Shown here: positions 8,387-17,650 of the stretch, in pieces | How the letters are laid out: each line of letters opens with the position of its first letter | Numbering within the stretch: the first letter of the stretch is position 1 | Source: G965240365 sp965240365 | GTDB lineage: Bacteria; Pseudomonadota; Gammaproteobacteria; Eutrophobiales; Eutrophobiaceae | Length of the DNA stretch: 64,000 nucleotides | Direction: 5' to 3' | Assembly (NCBI GenBank): GCA_965240365.1 | Contig: OZ251218.1 | Location: forward strand, 124,001 to 188,000 | Notes under the pieces: model-generated | Databases searched by the model: none | Seen by the model: the letters and a program-made list of their open reading frames with translations, nothing else | Told to the model about the DNA's origin: nothing | Program-made: the position numbers and the translations under genes

Positions 8387-10840
8387 TCAGGATTCGATCA
8401 ACCGCATCAGTTCGACCGGTTCGCCGATTTCATGGCCCTGGGCGTAATTGATGCCGATCTCTTCAACCTTGGACTTGATCGATTTGTTTTCGACAAATTC
8501 GGCGATGGTCTGCATGCCCATGACCTGCCCGATTTCATTGATCGATTTGACCATCGCAAAATCAACCTGCTCATCGGCGATACCCCTGATAAACATGCCG
8601 TCGATCTTCAGGTAGTTGACCGGCAGCTTTTTCAGGTAGGCGAAAGAAGACAGGCCGCTGCCGAAATCGTCCAGCGCAAACCGGCAACCCAGAAATTTGA
8701 GCGTTTCGATAAAGCGCTTGGCCGCGCTGAGGTTGGTTATGGCGGCCGTCTCCGTGATTTCAAAGCAGATATTTTTGCCGGACAGTTGATATTCATCCAG
8801 CCATTCCACGATCAGATCCAGGGTCGCCGGGTCGGCCAGTGATGGGCCGGAAAGGTTGATGGCATAAAGATTTGACGCCTCGGTCAATTCGGGGTGTTCC
8901 GCCAGCAGTGAAAAGGCATATTTTATGATCCAGTGATCCAGCTTGACGATCAGGCCGTAGCGTTCCGCCGCCGGCAGAAAGGCCCCCGGCAGAATGACGT
9001 TGCCCTGTTCATCAAGCATCCTGATCAGCAATTCATAGTGCTTGACGGCGCCATCCATGCTCAATATGGGCTGCGCGTAGAGGCAAAAGCGATCCTCATC
9101 CAGCGCCTTGTTGATGCTGCTGATCCACTGCATCTGGCCATGCCGTTCAATAATGCCGGCGTCTTTATCATGGTAGAAATGGATCCGGTTTCTGCCCTGA
9201 TCCTTGGCCATGTAACAGGCCAGATCGGCGTCGGACAGCAGTTGGGTCACGCTCCTGATAGTGTTGTCAATGGGCACCAGGCCGATGCTGATCCCCAGCT
9301 TGAAATTATATTTTTTCCAGGCGAACTGGAAGTCACGCACGGCCTCAAGCAGCGAGTTTGCCACCCGCATGGCATTTTCAGGCGGGCAATGCTCCATGAG
9401 CACGGCAAACTCATCGCCGCCGAGGCGGGCGATGGTGTCGCGTTTGCGCACCGTCCGTTTCAGTATAACGCCGATCTGGCGCAGTAATTCGTCGCCGGCA
9501 ATGTGACCGCAGGTGTCATTGATGACCTTGAACTGGTCCATGTCCATAAAACACAGGGCATGCTGCGCTCCGACCGCCCTGCCGGACGAGATGACCCTCT
9601 GCATGCGGCGCTCAAATTCACGGCGGTTGATCAGGCCGGTCAAGGTGTCGTGGCTGGCCTGATACGTCAGTTTTTCGCTTAACTCATAGTGTTCCGAAAT
9701 ATCCTCATGGACGGTGATGTAATGGGTTATCACGCCCTTGCTGTCCTTGACACTGGAGATCGAGTTTTTTGACCAGTACAGGCCGCCGTCTTTTCTGGTG
9801 TTCCTGAGCACCCCGCTCCATTCCTTGCCGGCTGAAATAGTGCGCCACATATCGTAATGGGCCTTGGTGCGCGAGATCTTGCTGGAAAGCAGGATTTTGG
9901 CTGGCTGCTGACCGAGGGCCTCAAATTTTTCATAACCGGTTATCTGGGTGAATTTGGGATTGACATATTCGATAACGCCCAGTGTGTCGGTGATGATAAC
10001 GGCCGAAGAACTGGACTCGACCGCGCGTTGCAGCTTGATCAGTTCCCTTTCGCCCTCTTTCCTGGCGCTGATATCAATACAGCTTGCAATAACAAGTTCC
10101 CTGCCATCCACATCGTGGCCGAGCTTGGCGTGCATCAACGCGCAAAACAGCGACCCATCCTTGCGTCTGGCCTTGAATTCAAGCTGGCAATCGCCGTTTT
10201 TAATGGTCTGTTTGATGATTTTTTGCGCGGTGCCCGGTTGGGCGCAATGGGTGGCCGGCGACAGCCCGATAACCTCGTCCACGGAGTCATAACCCCATAA
10301 TCTGACATGGGCCTTGTTGACGTAGATAAACCGGCCCTGATCGTTGGCGATTGAAAAGGCGTCAAACGCGTTATCAACGGCCTGACTTATCAGGGAAAAC
10401 TCTGATTGAAGCATTTTTCCCGCGGGACATTTGATAATGTCAAGGACGCTTGAAAAGATATAATTCTGCCCATCGGCCTCTTCTATCAACACATCATTTG
10501 ACCATACGGTCACTGTCTGGCCGTTTTTATCGATGTATTCTCCTTGATAAGGGCCATAGCGGCCTTTTTCCTTGAGTATCCTCAGGCGCCGTATGGCCTG
10601 TTTGCGATAGTCCTGCGGGATAATATCCGTGATATCCAAGCGGGCGATGTCATCCCCGGAATAACCGATGATGTCGAGAAATGCCCGGTTACAGTTGATC
10701 AGCGCGCCGTCCGGCCGATACATGACCATCCCGAACATGGCCGCCTCAAACATGGCGCGATAGCATTGCTCGCGCCCGGTTATGACGGTTGACGGCGCTT
10801 TATCTCCAACCACGGATAATAGATTTTTATTTTTGCTCAT
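8387..10840 (-). CDS. triple-PAS diguanylate cyclase/phosphodiesterase (GGDEF-EAL)
   Basis: 817 residues, predicted cytosolic. Three PAS domains (about 25-135, 150-265, 275-390) with PAC-like ends precede a GGDEF domain (about 395-555) and an EAL domain (about 570-810). The cyclase site GGDEF is intact near residue 473, with an RKRD inhibitory I-site five residues upstream. In the EAL domain the signature reads ELL in HYELLIRML, and the metal and catalytic region DDFGSGLSSFAYLKKLPVNY is present, so hydrolysis of c-di-GMP is plausible. Which activity dominates cannot be told from sequence. The PAS domains suggest redox, light or ligand input. No transmembrane segment; flanked by repeat-filled gaps, so probably monocistronic. 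Confidence 0.93.
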   Translation of the reverse strand: MSKNKNLLSVVGDKAPSTVITGREQCYRAMFEAAMFGMVMYRPDGALINCNRAFLDIIGYSGDDIARLDITDIIPQDYRKQAIRRLRILKEKGRYGPYQGEYIDKNGQTVTVWSNDVLIEEADGQNYIFSSVLDIIKCPAGKMLQSEFSLISQAVDNAFDAFSIANDQGRFIYVNKAHVRLWGYDSVDEVIGLSPATHCAQPGTAQKIIKQTIKNGDCQLEFKARRKDGSLFCALMHAKLGHDVDGRELVIASCIDISARKEGERELIKLQRAVESSSSAVIITDTLGVIEYVNPKFTQITGYEKFEALGQQPAKILLSSKISRTKAHYDMWRTISAGKEWSGVLRNTRKDGGLYWSKNSISSVKDSKGVITHYITVHEDISEHYELSEKLTYQASHDTLTGLINRREFERRMQRVISSGRAVGAQHALCFMDMDQFKVINDTCGHIAGDELLRQIGVILKRTVRKRDTIARLGGDEFAVLMEHCPPENAMRVANSLLEAVRDFQFAWKKYNFKLGISIGLVPIDNTIRSVTQLLSDADLACYMAKDQGRNRIHFYHDKDAGIIERHGQMQWISSINKALDEDRFCLYAQPILSMDGAVKHYELLIRMLDEQGNVILPGAFLPAAERYGLIVKLDHWIIKYAFSLLAEHPELTEASNLYAINLSGPSLADPATLDLIVEWLDEYQLSGKNICFEITETAAITNLSAAKRFIETLKFLGCRFALDDFGSGLSSFAYLKKLPVNYLKIDGMFIRGIADEQVDFAMVKSINEIGQVMGMQTIAEFVENKSIKSKVEEIGINYAQGHEIGEPVELMRLIES

Positions 10841-11029
10841 GCTTTGTGCTCATATTTTGCTCATGTTTTGCCCAAATCCGCTCAGGCTTTGTCTATTCCG
10901 TAATTATAGAACAGCGTTTCGAAATTATGGAATACATTTTCATTGGGCCGGTTCAGCGGCTGGATTTTTTATTTTTGAACAGTCTTTGATCCTGCTTTGT
11001 CTTTGTCAGTATAGACAGGGCGGGGTGAT

Positions 11030-11535
11030 ATTGTCATTGCCACTAAAGCCTGCCTGCGGCAGGCAAGCGGGAATGACGATAAAGCGGTGCAGCAGGCATC
11101 TGTCAGACACCCCCTTACGTTATTCCCCCTGCCTGGCAGGAATGACAATTAGACAGAACCGGCGCTCATTTTACATCCCGGCCCGCCCTCCTGGATTCCG
11201 GCCTTCGCCGGGCGGCTACGGGCGTCCTGCCCTCACGCCGCATACAGGACTTCCTGTCCATAAATGACGACGAGGTGTTGTTTTAGCTTTCCGTTATCCT
11301 GCCTGCCGCAGGCAGGGCTTTAGCAGGAATGCAGGGTCACCTTATCTAAAATAAGGCGTCAGGTATCCTGGCCACGGTATCGTTAATATCGCTCATAATA
11401 CGCCTATTGCCCCCGGCGTCATTCCAGCGAAAGCTGGAATCCAGTGGTTTATGTCATACATTCCCGCCCAGGCGGGAATGACAATTAGACAGAATCGGCG
11501 CTCATACCACATCCCGGCCTGCCCTCCTGACACGG
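11030..11535. repeat. long NIME-like mosaic repeat region
   Basis: Most of the 725-base gap 10841-11565 consists of interleaved repeats. There are P19 palindromes at 11049-11067 and 11298-11316, and an ATTCC-GC palindrome pair at 11421-11480 joined by CCAGTGGTTTATGT. The modules ACAATTAGACAGAA and CCGCATACAGGACTTCC are also present, as is a block at 11337-11425 (TATCTAAAATAAGGCG, CCACGGTATCGTTAATATCG) shared with 38340-38430. No gene is supported. Confidence 0.85.
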
Positions 11536-11565
11536 GCAGGCGCCAAACCGGCCGGAATAAAACGA

Positions 11566-13524
11566 TCAGGGTTTCCCCAGACGGCGGCTGATCTGCCCGG
11601 CCAGTTCGGCCCCGGCCCGGCGTTCGCTGTCACTGAGCGCCTGCCTGAGCCGGTCGCGCCGGTAGATGTCCAGCGCCTTGCCGGCGCCCGCCACGATCTC
11701 ATACCAGGCCAGCGCCCGCACCCGGTCGGGTTCAGCGCCCGCGCCGTTCAGATACATCAGCGCGAGGTTGCGCTGGGCAATGGCATGGCCCTGCAAAGCC
11801 GCCTTGCGATACCATTCGATGGCCTGCCCGTCATCCTGCTCGACCCCTTCGCCATAGGCATAAGCCCGCCCCAGCCTGTACTCGGCTGGGGCATAGCCGC
11901 GCCGGGCGGCCTCCCGGAAATGGCCGAATGCGCTCTGCTCATCGCGGGCAACGCCAACGCCGAGGGCATAGCCCAGGCCCCGCTCATAGTCGGCCCGGCC
12001 GCTGTTGTCAGCCTGTCGCGGGGCGGGCGGCTCAGGGGTCGCGGTCGGCGCCGGCCGGTTTTTTTGCAAGCCAGCCAGCCTCGCCCGGGCGGACGCATGG
12101 CCCTGCTCGGCGGCCAATCCGTACCAGTAGCCGGCTTGTGTCCGATCCGGGCGGACGCCCTCTCCCTTGAGATAAAGTTCCGCCAGACGCGCCTGCGCCT
12201 CGACATTACCCTGCTCCGCCGCGCGCCGGTACCATAAGGCGGCCTGCGCCGCGTCCTGCCCAAGCTGATCACCGGCATAATAGAGCCGGCCCAGCTCATA
12301 TTGCGCGTCTTTGTCTCCCCGCGCGGCCCGCGAGCGCAGGGCCGGCAAGGTCGCTTGATCGTCCGTTGCCTCCGTTACAGCCGTTGCGGCCGTTGCCGCT
12401 GTTGCCGCTGTTGCAACCGTTGCCGGAGCCCGCACTTTTGGCAACGCTTTCGGGTCGGGAGCGGCCGCCTCGCCACTCCCGGACGCCAACAGTTTAGCCA
12501 GCCATGTCACCAGTCCGCCGGCTTCGGCCGGCGGGGCGGCCGCCGTGTCCGCGCTCGGGCTATCCGGGCCGGCGTCTGCAAGCGGCCTCCCTGTTTTGCC
12601 CGCGGCCGCGCCCGCGGCCGGGGCTTGCGGCGCCTTATCCACGGCGGCCGGCGCCGCTTCGCCCTGTTCCGGCTCGGCCGGCCGGGTGGCAGCCGCCGGC
12701 TTTTCTCCAAACAGACCGCTGAACAGGCCCAGCAGGCCTGTGCTTTGGGTCTCGCCGGCCGTGGCAGCGCGCCCGGCGGGGGGTTCAGGGCTGGGTTCCG
12801 GTTTTTCCAGGTCTTTAAGCCCGGCGGCCGCGGCGGTGTGGCCCTGTTTGGCCGCCAGCGCGTACCATCTGGCCGCGCTGGCAGGATCCCGCCGGACGCC
12901 TTTGCCCGAGCGATACAAGAGCGCCAGTTGATATTGAGCGGCCGCATCGCCCTGCTCCGCGGCCAGCCGGTACCAGCGGGCCGCGGCGGAATAATCCCGT
13001 GGCACGCCGGCGCCGCTGTTGTACAGATTACCCAGTTGCAGTTGGGCCTGGGGATAGCCCTGCCCGGCCGCGGCTTGAAACCAGCGCGCGGCCTCGGCGG
13101 GGTCCCGCGCCACGCCTTCACCTTTGGCATAGGAAATGCCCAGGCTGTATTGCGCCAGGGTATGCCCCTGTTCGGCCGCGCGCCGATACCAGAGCGCCGC
13201 GGCGCCGAGATCCGGGCTGACGCCCTCGCCAAAGGCATGCGCCACGGCCAGATTATACTGGGCGTCCCGGTTGCCCTGCACGGCCGCCTTGCGATACCAG
13301 TACACGGCCTGTTGCTGATCCCGTGGCACGCCTTCGCCGGCATGGTACAGATAACCTAGGTTGGCCTGGGCGCTGGCATTGCCGGCCTCGGCCAGTTTTT
13401 TAAACTCCCTGGCGGCTTCGGCAAAATCGCCCCGGGCCAGGGCCTCGTTGGCGGAATAAATATCGGCAAAGGCCGCGGACATCAGGCAGCCGGCAAGCAC
13501 TAAAGAGGATAAAAGGCGCAGCAT
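11566..13524 (-). CDS. secreted Sel1-repeat (TPR-like) protein
   Basis: 652 residues. Start at MLRLLSSLVLAGCLMSAAFA, which makes a clear signal peptide and sits 7 bases after a strong TAAGGAG ribosome site; the longer frame to 13641 is repeat sequence. The mature protein has about six Sel1 repeats (A..G...AQY.LG..Y..G.GV..D...A..WYR.AA) at about 50-260, an Ala/Pro/Glu-rich low-complexity linker (about 270-430), then about four more repeats to residue 640. Sel1 arrays are protein-interaction scaffolds. A periplasmic scaffold role is inferred; no catalytic domain is visible. Confidence 0.9.
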   Translation of the reverse strand: MLRLLSSLVLAGCLMSAAFADIYSANEALARGDFAEAAREFKKLAEAGNASAQANLGYLYHAGEGVPRDQQQAVYWYRKAAVQGNRDAQYNLAVAHAFGEGVSPDLGAAALWYRRAAEQGHTLAQYSLGISYAKGEGVARDPAEAARWFQAAAGQGYPQAQLQLGNLYNSGAGVPRDYSAAARWYRLAAEQGDAAAQYQLALLYRSGKGVRRDPASAARWYALAAKQGHTAAAAGLKDLEKPEPSPEPPAGRAATAGETQSTGLLGLFSGLFGEKPAAATRPAEPEQGEAAPAAVDKAPQAPAAGAAAGKTGRPLADAGPDSPSADTAAAPPAEAGGLVTWLAKLLASGSGEAAAPDPKALPKVRAPATVATAATAATAATAVTEATDDQATLPALRSRAARGDKDAQYELGRLYYAGDQLGQDAAQAALWYRRAAEQGNVEAQARLAELYLKGEGVRPDRTQAGYWYGLAAEQGHASARARLAGLQKNRPAPTATPEPPAPRQADNSGRADYERGLGYALGVGVARDEQSAFGHFREAARRGYAPAEYRLGRAYAYGEGVEQDDGQAIEWYRKAALQGHAIAQRNLALMYLNGAGAEPDRVRALAWYEIVAGAGKALDIYRRDRLRQALSDSERRAGAELAGQISRRLGKP

Positions 13525-13602
13525 TGATTCAATCTCCTTAAATTGGGTTACAGCCGTAATGCTAAGGAAGTTGGGCGGAACTCGCAACATATTCGCCTGA
13601 TT

Positions 13603-13768
13603 GTCATTCCCGCTTGCGCGGGAATGTATATAAAAAACCACTGGATGCCTCGGCGGCCTGTTCCTGACGCCGCTCTACCACCTGCATCCATGCAGGCGAG
13701 CTTTCGCTGGAATGACGAAGTGGCAAGAATGACATTTCTCCGCAAATAATGAAGGTTCTGTTATAAAG
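13603..13768. repeat. direct repeat copy 1 (with internal insertion)
   Basis: Matches 13978-14094 over both ends. It begins with an ATTCCCGC palindrome and ends with GAAGTGGCAAGAATGACATT and GAAGGTTCTGTTATAAAG. Relative to copy 2 it carries about 50 extra bases, including the palindrome CCTGCATCCATGCAGG, in place of TCCA. Confidence 0.85.
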
Positions 13769-13905
13769 CCTCTTTTAAAATCTGAGTGGGTAATGCAATA
13801 ATTCTGGCTTAATTGATGACCAGGACAGAACGGAGACGGCCTGCGGGCAGCAGGTAGGCCAAAATGACAACAGTTTCGTCATTCCAGCGAAAGCTGGAAT
13901 CCACG

Positions 13906-13924
13906 CCTGCCTGCTGCAGGCAGG
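13906..13924. repeat. P19 palindrome
   Basis: CCTGCCTGCTGCAGGCAGG directly after an ATTCCAGC-type palindrome. One of at least ten copies in the window, all intergenic. Confidence 0.85.
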
Positions 13925-13977
13925 TAGCGGGGTGGCAGGTAACTCAGCGGGGTCGGTTGGAATGAGGTATTCAGATG

Positions 13978-14094
13978 GTCATTCCCGCTTATGCGGGAAT
14001 GTATTGTATCAACCACTGGATTCCAGCTTTCGCTGGAATGACGAAGTGGCAAGAATGGCATTTCTCCGCAAATAATGAAGGTTCTGTTATAAAG
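13978..14094. repeat. direct repeat copy 2
   Basis: The uninterrupted version of the unit at 13603-13768. The two copies lie about 210 bases apart in the same orientation. The 14095-14280 remainder holds the CCGCATACAGGACTTCC module and no gene. Confidence 0.85.
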
Positions 14095-14280
14095 GTGATT
14101 CGGGCCTGCGCCGGGCGGCTACGGGCATCCTGCCCTCTCGCCGCATACAGGACTTCCTGTCCATAAATGACGAGGGAGCAAGGAATAACTCAATTGAGGA
14201 CTGTCGGGATATGTCTATTCTTACATCGCCATCCCGGCCTGCCTGCGGCAAGGCCGGGATGACAGTGGAGCGGGAATCCT

Positions 14281-15958
14281 TTAATTTCGCAGGGGCTTGC
14301 CGGTCTTTAGCACACACTCAATGCGCGCGCGGGTTTCCGGACGGGCGCTGAGTTGCATGAAGGCGGCGAGTTCTCGCCGGGACAGTTCGGACTCGGTGAC
14401 CGTGCCCGGGGCCAGTATGCCGCTCAATGCCTCGCAGATGATACGGTCATAAGCTGAAAACTGTCTGTGAATCCACTGCGCTGATGATTCTCTCCGCGGC
14501 TGCAACAGTTCTATGGTTGCCGGTTCCGGGGCCTGATAGTCCCGACTCAATGCCAGCGCCCTAGCGCGGGCGTCGGCCAGCAGGCGCGCGCGGTTCATGC
14601 TGATCCGGTCGCCGGGGCGCAGTATGCGCATAAGGCGGGCCTCGGCGGCCGAGGCGGAGATCTTCGCCCTGGCGATCAGCGGCAACGCCGTCTCCACCCG
14701 CCCGCTATGCCTGAGTATCATTTCCTTGCAGCCGCCCCAGCCGGGGACCAGACCGACATTTTTTTCCACCAGACCGGCCCGGGTTTCCGCGTGGGCCTGG
14801 ATGGCGGCGCAATGCAGGGCCACTTCGCAGCCGTCGCCCAGCGCCAGCCCGGCGGTCGCGGCGACCACCGGGAAGGGTGAAAATTTGATGGCATTAAAGG
14901 CGGCCTGGGCCGCGCGCGAGAGCGCCTCTATGTTTTCCGCCGCGCCGGCCTGCAACCATTGTTGCATGAGCGACAAATCGGCCCCGGCCGAGAAGGCCGG
15001 GCCATCGTTGTAGATGACCATCGCCCGGAAATCGGCGCCGGTGACGGCCAGCGCCTCTTGAATCATCGCCATCGACTCGGGTTGCAGGGCGTTCATCTTG
15101 GTGTGAAACTCAAGGCAGGTCACGCCGCGGCCAGTATCCCACAGGCTGCCCGCCCTGTTTTGACACAGCGGCCCGGCGCGGCGTTTGCGGTCCGCCAGCA
15201 AAAGAATCCCCGCGGCCGGGCGTACGGCCCGGTAGCGGCCAGTGCCGTTCATGGCGCGCAATACGCCTTTGGATTCCCGGTAGAACTGTTGCCGGCCTAC
15301 CTTTTGCAGCAGTTCGGGCACGGCCTGACCGTCCTCTGCCAGCCGCTCCGCCAGCCAGGCGGGGCCGATAGCGTCCAGCAGTTCAAACGGCCCCTGCCGC
15401 CAGCCATAAGCGCCGCGCATGGCCTTATCGACCGTTTGAATATCGTCCGCAACCGCGGGTATGAGCGCCGCGGCATAGGCCAATGTGCGGCTCAACACCC
15501 GTAAGGCATAGCGGCCGCCCCGATCGCCCTGTTCAAGCAGGGCGCGGAGACCGTTGCGGCCGGCCGCGAGGCTCACCAACGCGGGTCTTGCAGGCGCGCG
15601 ATATTGCCCGTCCTGCAAGTCCAGCACTTGCGGCCCGCGCCGGCCTGCTTCTGCCCGCGGCAGATAAAAACCGCTATGGCCGGCCTCGCTCATATTCTGC
15701 ACAACGGCCGGGGGCGCCGCGATAGCCCGCATGGGGTCTGTTGCCGGCAGCCGGGCGATCATGCCGCCGGCCAGTTGCGGCCAGAGGCCGATGCCCAGCG
15801 CGTCACACAGGCCAAACACGCCGCTCCTGGGGAGGCCGGCCGACTTGCCGAGCAGCGCATCGGCCTCTTCAACGCGGAGGCCGAATTCCAGCGCGGCATG
15901 CACCGCCAGCATCAGCCAGTACATGCCGATACGGTGGGCGATAAAACCGGGCGTGTCC
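14281..15958 (-). pseudogene. 3' fragment of 3-hydroxyacyl-CoA dehydrogenase/enoyl-CoA hydratase (FadN-like)
   Basis: The distal part of a beta-oxidation fusion gene separated from its 5' part (16225-16776) by a MITE. From 15958 it reads DTPGFIAHRIGMYWLML, the conserved start of the dehydrogenase C-terminal domain. A second dehydrogenase C-terminal-like region follows, then an enoyl-CoA hydratase/isomerase domain containing MVIYNDGPAFSAGADLSLM, which forms the oxyanion-hole segment. The order dehydrogenase then hydratase resembles FadN rather than FadB. The first internal ATG is at 15924, so the fragment could still give a 547-residue protein lacking the NAD domain. No thiolase or acyl-CoA dehydrogenase is nearby. 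Confidence 0.85.
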
Positions 15959-15960
15959 TA

Positions 15961-16225
15961 GGGCCTGTTAACACTATTTTGGCAGGCCCTGTTGTGCCCC
16001 AAACTGCGCCAATCAAGGCGCGCGGAGCGTAGTTTGGTCATTCCAAATGAGCGACAAGCAACGCCGAGTGGCGCAGTTTGGGGCACAACCCGAAGGGCTT
16101 GGCCTGTTTTGCGCCTAGCTTCGTTGTCAGTCGCTTGAGTAGCGCAACTACACTGCGCTCCTTCCGCCTTGCTGACGCGCAAAACAGACTCAAGCAGGGA
16201 CTGCTAAAATAGTGTTAACAGGCCC
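15961..16225. mobile_element. 265-bp MITE with 20-bp terminal inverted repeats and TA flanks (copy 1)
   Basis: Ends are GGGCCTGTTAACACTATTTT (15961-15980) and its exact complement (16206-16225), each bordered by TA (15959-15960 and 16226-16227). That is the pattern of non-autonomous IS630/Tc1-mariner-type elements. Internal sequence is non-coding and has its own inverted repeat (CCCCAAACTGCGCC against GGCGCAGTTTGGGG). A near-identical copy lies at 53001-53266. No matching transposase is in the window. This copy splits the FadN-like gene. Confidence 0.88.
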
Positions 16226-16776
16226 TAGCAGCGGGCAACGGTCAGGCCCAGTTTCCGGTCAGCGCATTGCGCGACCCGTTGCAGCGCCTCACGCTCGCTG
16301 TCCGGGCCGGCGATCAGTTCCAGCAGGGGCCGCTCGCGCGGCGGATTAAAAAAATGCGTCAGCATAAAATGCCGGCGGAAGCCCGCTGGCCTGCCCTCGG
16401 TCAGTTGGCTTAACGGGAAGGTTGAACTGGCGGAAGAGACCGCCGCGGCGGGGCCTCGCGCCGAATCAAGCCGCGCATACAACGGCCGCTTGACCTGCAA
16501 ATCTTCAACCACGGCCTCGATAATCCAGTCGGCCGCGGCAAGTTTATCCAGATCGTCTTCGAGATTGCCGATTTCGATATTGGCGGCGAATTCCGCCGCC
16601 ATAAATCCGCCCGCCTCAAGCTGCCGCGCTATCGCCGCCCTGGGCAAGGCGCAGCGGTCGGCGGGCGCGGCCGCCTGGTCCAGCAGGCACACGCGCAGCC
16701 CCGCGTTCGCGCACTGCGCGGCAATAGCGGCGCCGATGACGCCCGGGCCGATGACGGCCACATTTTTGATCCGCAT
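16225..16776 (-). pseudogene. 5' fragment of 3-hydroxyacyl-CoA dehydrogenase (NAD-binding domain)
   Basis: 183 residues of an NAD-binding 3-hydroxyacyl-CoA dehydrogenase domain: GPGVIGAAIAAQCANAGL for NAD, SSASSTFPLSQL and HFMLTHFFNPPRERPLLEL with the catalytic His. The frame stops at a TAG made from the TA flank plus the first base of the MITE, just where family members continue with KDTPGF. The protein alone cannot be a complete dehydrogenase because substrate and dimer contacts lie in the severed C-terminal domain. Confidence 0.87.
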
Positions 16777-16906
16777 GATTTGCTACGCTTTGGTTTGAAT
16801 TGACCGGCCCGGGCCATCTATATAGGGTCAAGCCGGGAGGCCGCGCGGCGAATGAGTTTTTGCCTGTGCCTGTCTGGGCCGGGCAGAGATAGCTGGCCCG
16901 GTTTCG

Positions 16907-17455
16907 CTAAATTTTGCCGTCCAGCCCCATCTGGAAGTATTTGTGGACGATCTGTTGCTGGTTTTCCAGCAGCCAGTCGATATCCGGCTGGTTATTCATG
17001 GCCTTGTGAATCGCGGCCGTGGTCGCCTTGCGGTGGATATCAAACAATATCCGGTGATCGAGATCATCCGCATCGGCCACCAGCGGGTTTAGCCAGACGG
17101 ACACGATAATCCCGAGGTCATTGGCCTTTTGTTTGGGAATATCGCCCTGCCTGACCGCGTCCAGCACGCCGTTGGCAATCGCGGCCTGTACGGTGCCCAT
17201 GAGAATATTGGTGTAACGCTCCTTGTTGACCGTGACCTTGCTGACCATGAGCGTGGCCGGCTTGACCATAACATCGGTGTTCATGATCGCCAGCACCCGG
17301 GAATGCCCTTTGACCTGATCGCCGATCAGGTTCGCAAAGGCATGACCCACGGGCCCGTCCAGTTCTCCTATAACAACTTCCGGCTCGGCCGCGGTGCCGG
17401 GCGGACCGCCCGCGACCAGCGCCTCGCCCACGCGCATGACTATTCTTTCGCTCAC
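16907..17455 (-). CDS. formaldehyde-activating enzyme (Fae) homologue, catalytic His absent
   Basis: 182 residues over the full length of the Fae family, which condenses formaldehyde with tetrahydromethanopterin. Recognisable segments: VGEALV at the N-terminus, DGPVGHAFAN, KPATLMVSKVTV, ILMGTVQAAIANGVLDAV and a C-terminal extension. Where canonical Fae reads AHID, with the His that acts as acid, this protein reads AEPE; the neighbouring Asp is also Glu. Fae paralogues without the full active site are known in methylotrophs and have uncertain roles. No other C1-pathway gene lies in the window. Homology is firm, enzymatic activity doubtful. Confidence 0.8.
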   Translation of the reverse strand: MSERIVMRVGEALVAGGPPGTAAEPEVVIGELDGPVGHAFANLIGDQVKGHSRVLAIMNTDVMVKPATLMVSKVTVNKERYTNILMGTVQAAIANGVLDAVRQGDIPKQKANDLGIIVSVWLNPLVADADDLDHRILFDIHRKATTAAIHKAMNNQPDIDWLLENQQQIVHKYFQMGLDGKI

Positions 17456-17500
17456 TGCTTTCGCTCCCGCTTATTGTCGTTTTATGAAAATATTGAATTA

Positions 17501-17649
17501 GGAAGCTCTGAATAAATCCATCCTGGATTTCTCAGAGCACGCAAGGTGAAAATGCGATTTTCACCTTGCTTCAAAATCAATCACTTGCGTCATTGATTTT
17601 GGCGGTACGTCCCTGTACCGCAGGAAACTCTGATTCAATCAGAGTTTCC
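17501..17649. repeat. GGAA-CTCTGA family repeat, copy F1 (no P19 inserts)
   Basis: 149 bp starting GGAAGCTCTGAATAAATCC and ending with a 27-bp palindrome of form GGAAACTCTGATTcAATCAG followed by AGTTTCC. It lies 1 base beyond the stop codon of the 17651-20050 gene. It is the empty-site version for both P19 insertion points seen in F2: CACCTT/GCTTC and GGTACG/TCCCTG. Confidence 0.88.
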
Positions 17650-17650
17650 A

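Noticed and set aside
13603..14094. CRISPR array
   Set aside because: Repeat units are palindromic and irregularly spaced, and the intervening sequences are themselves repeats; no cas gene is present.
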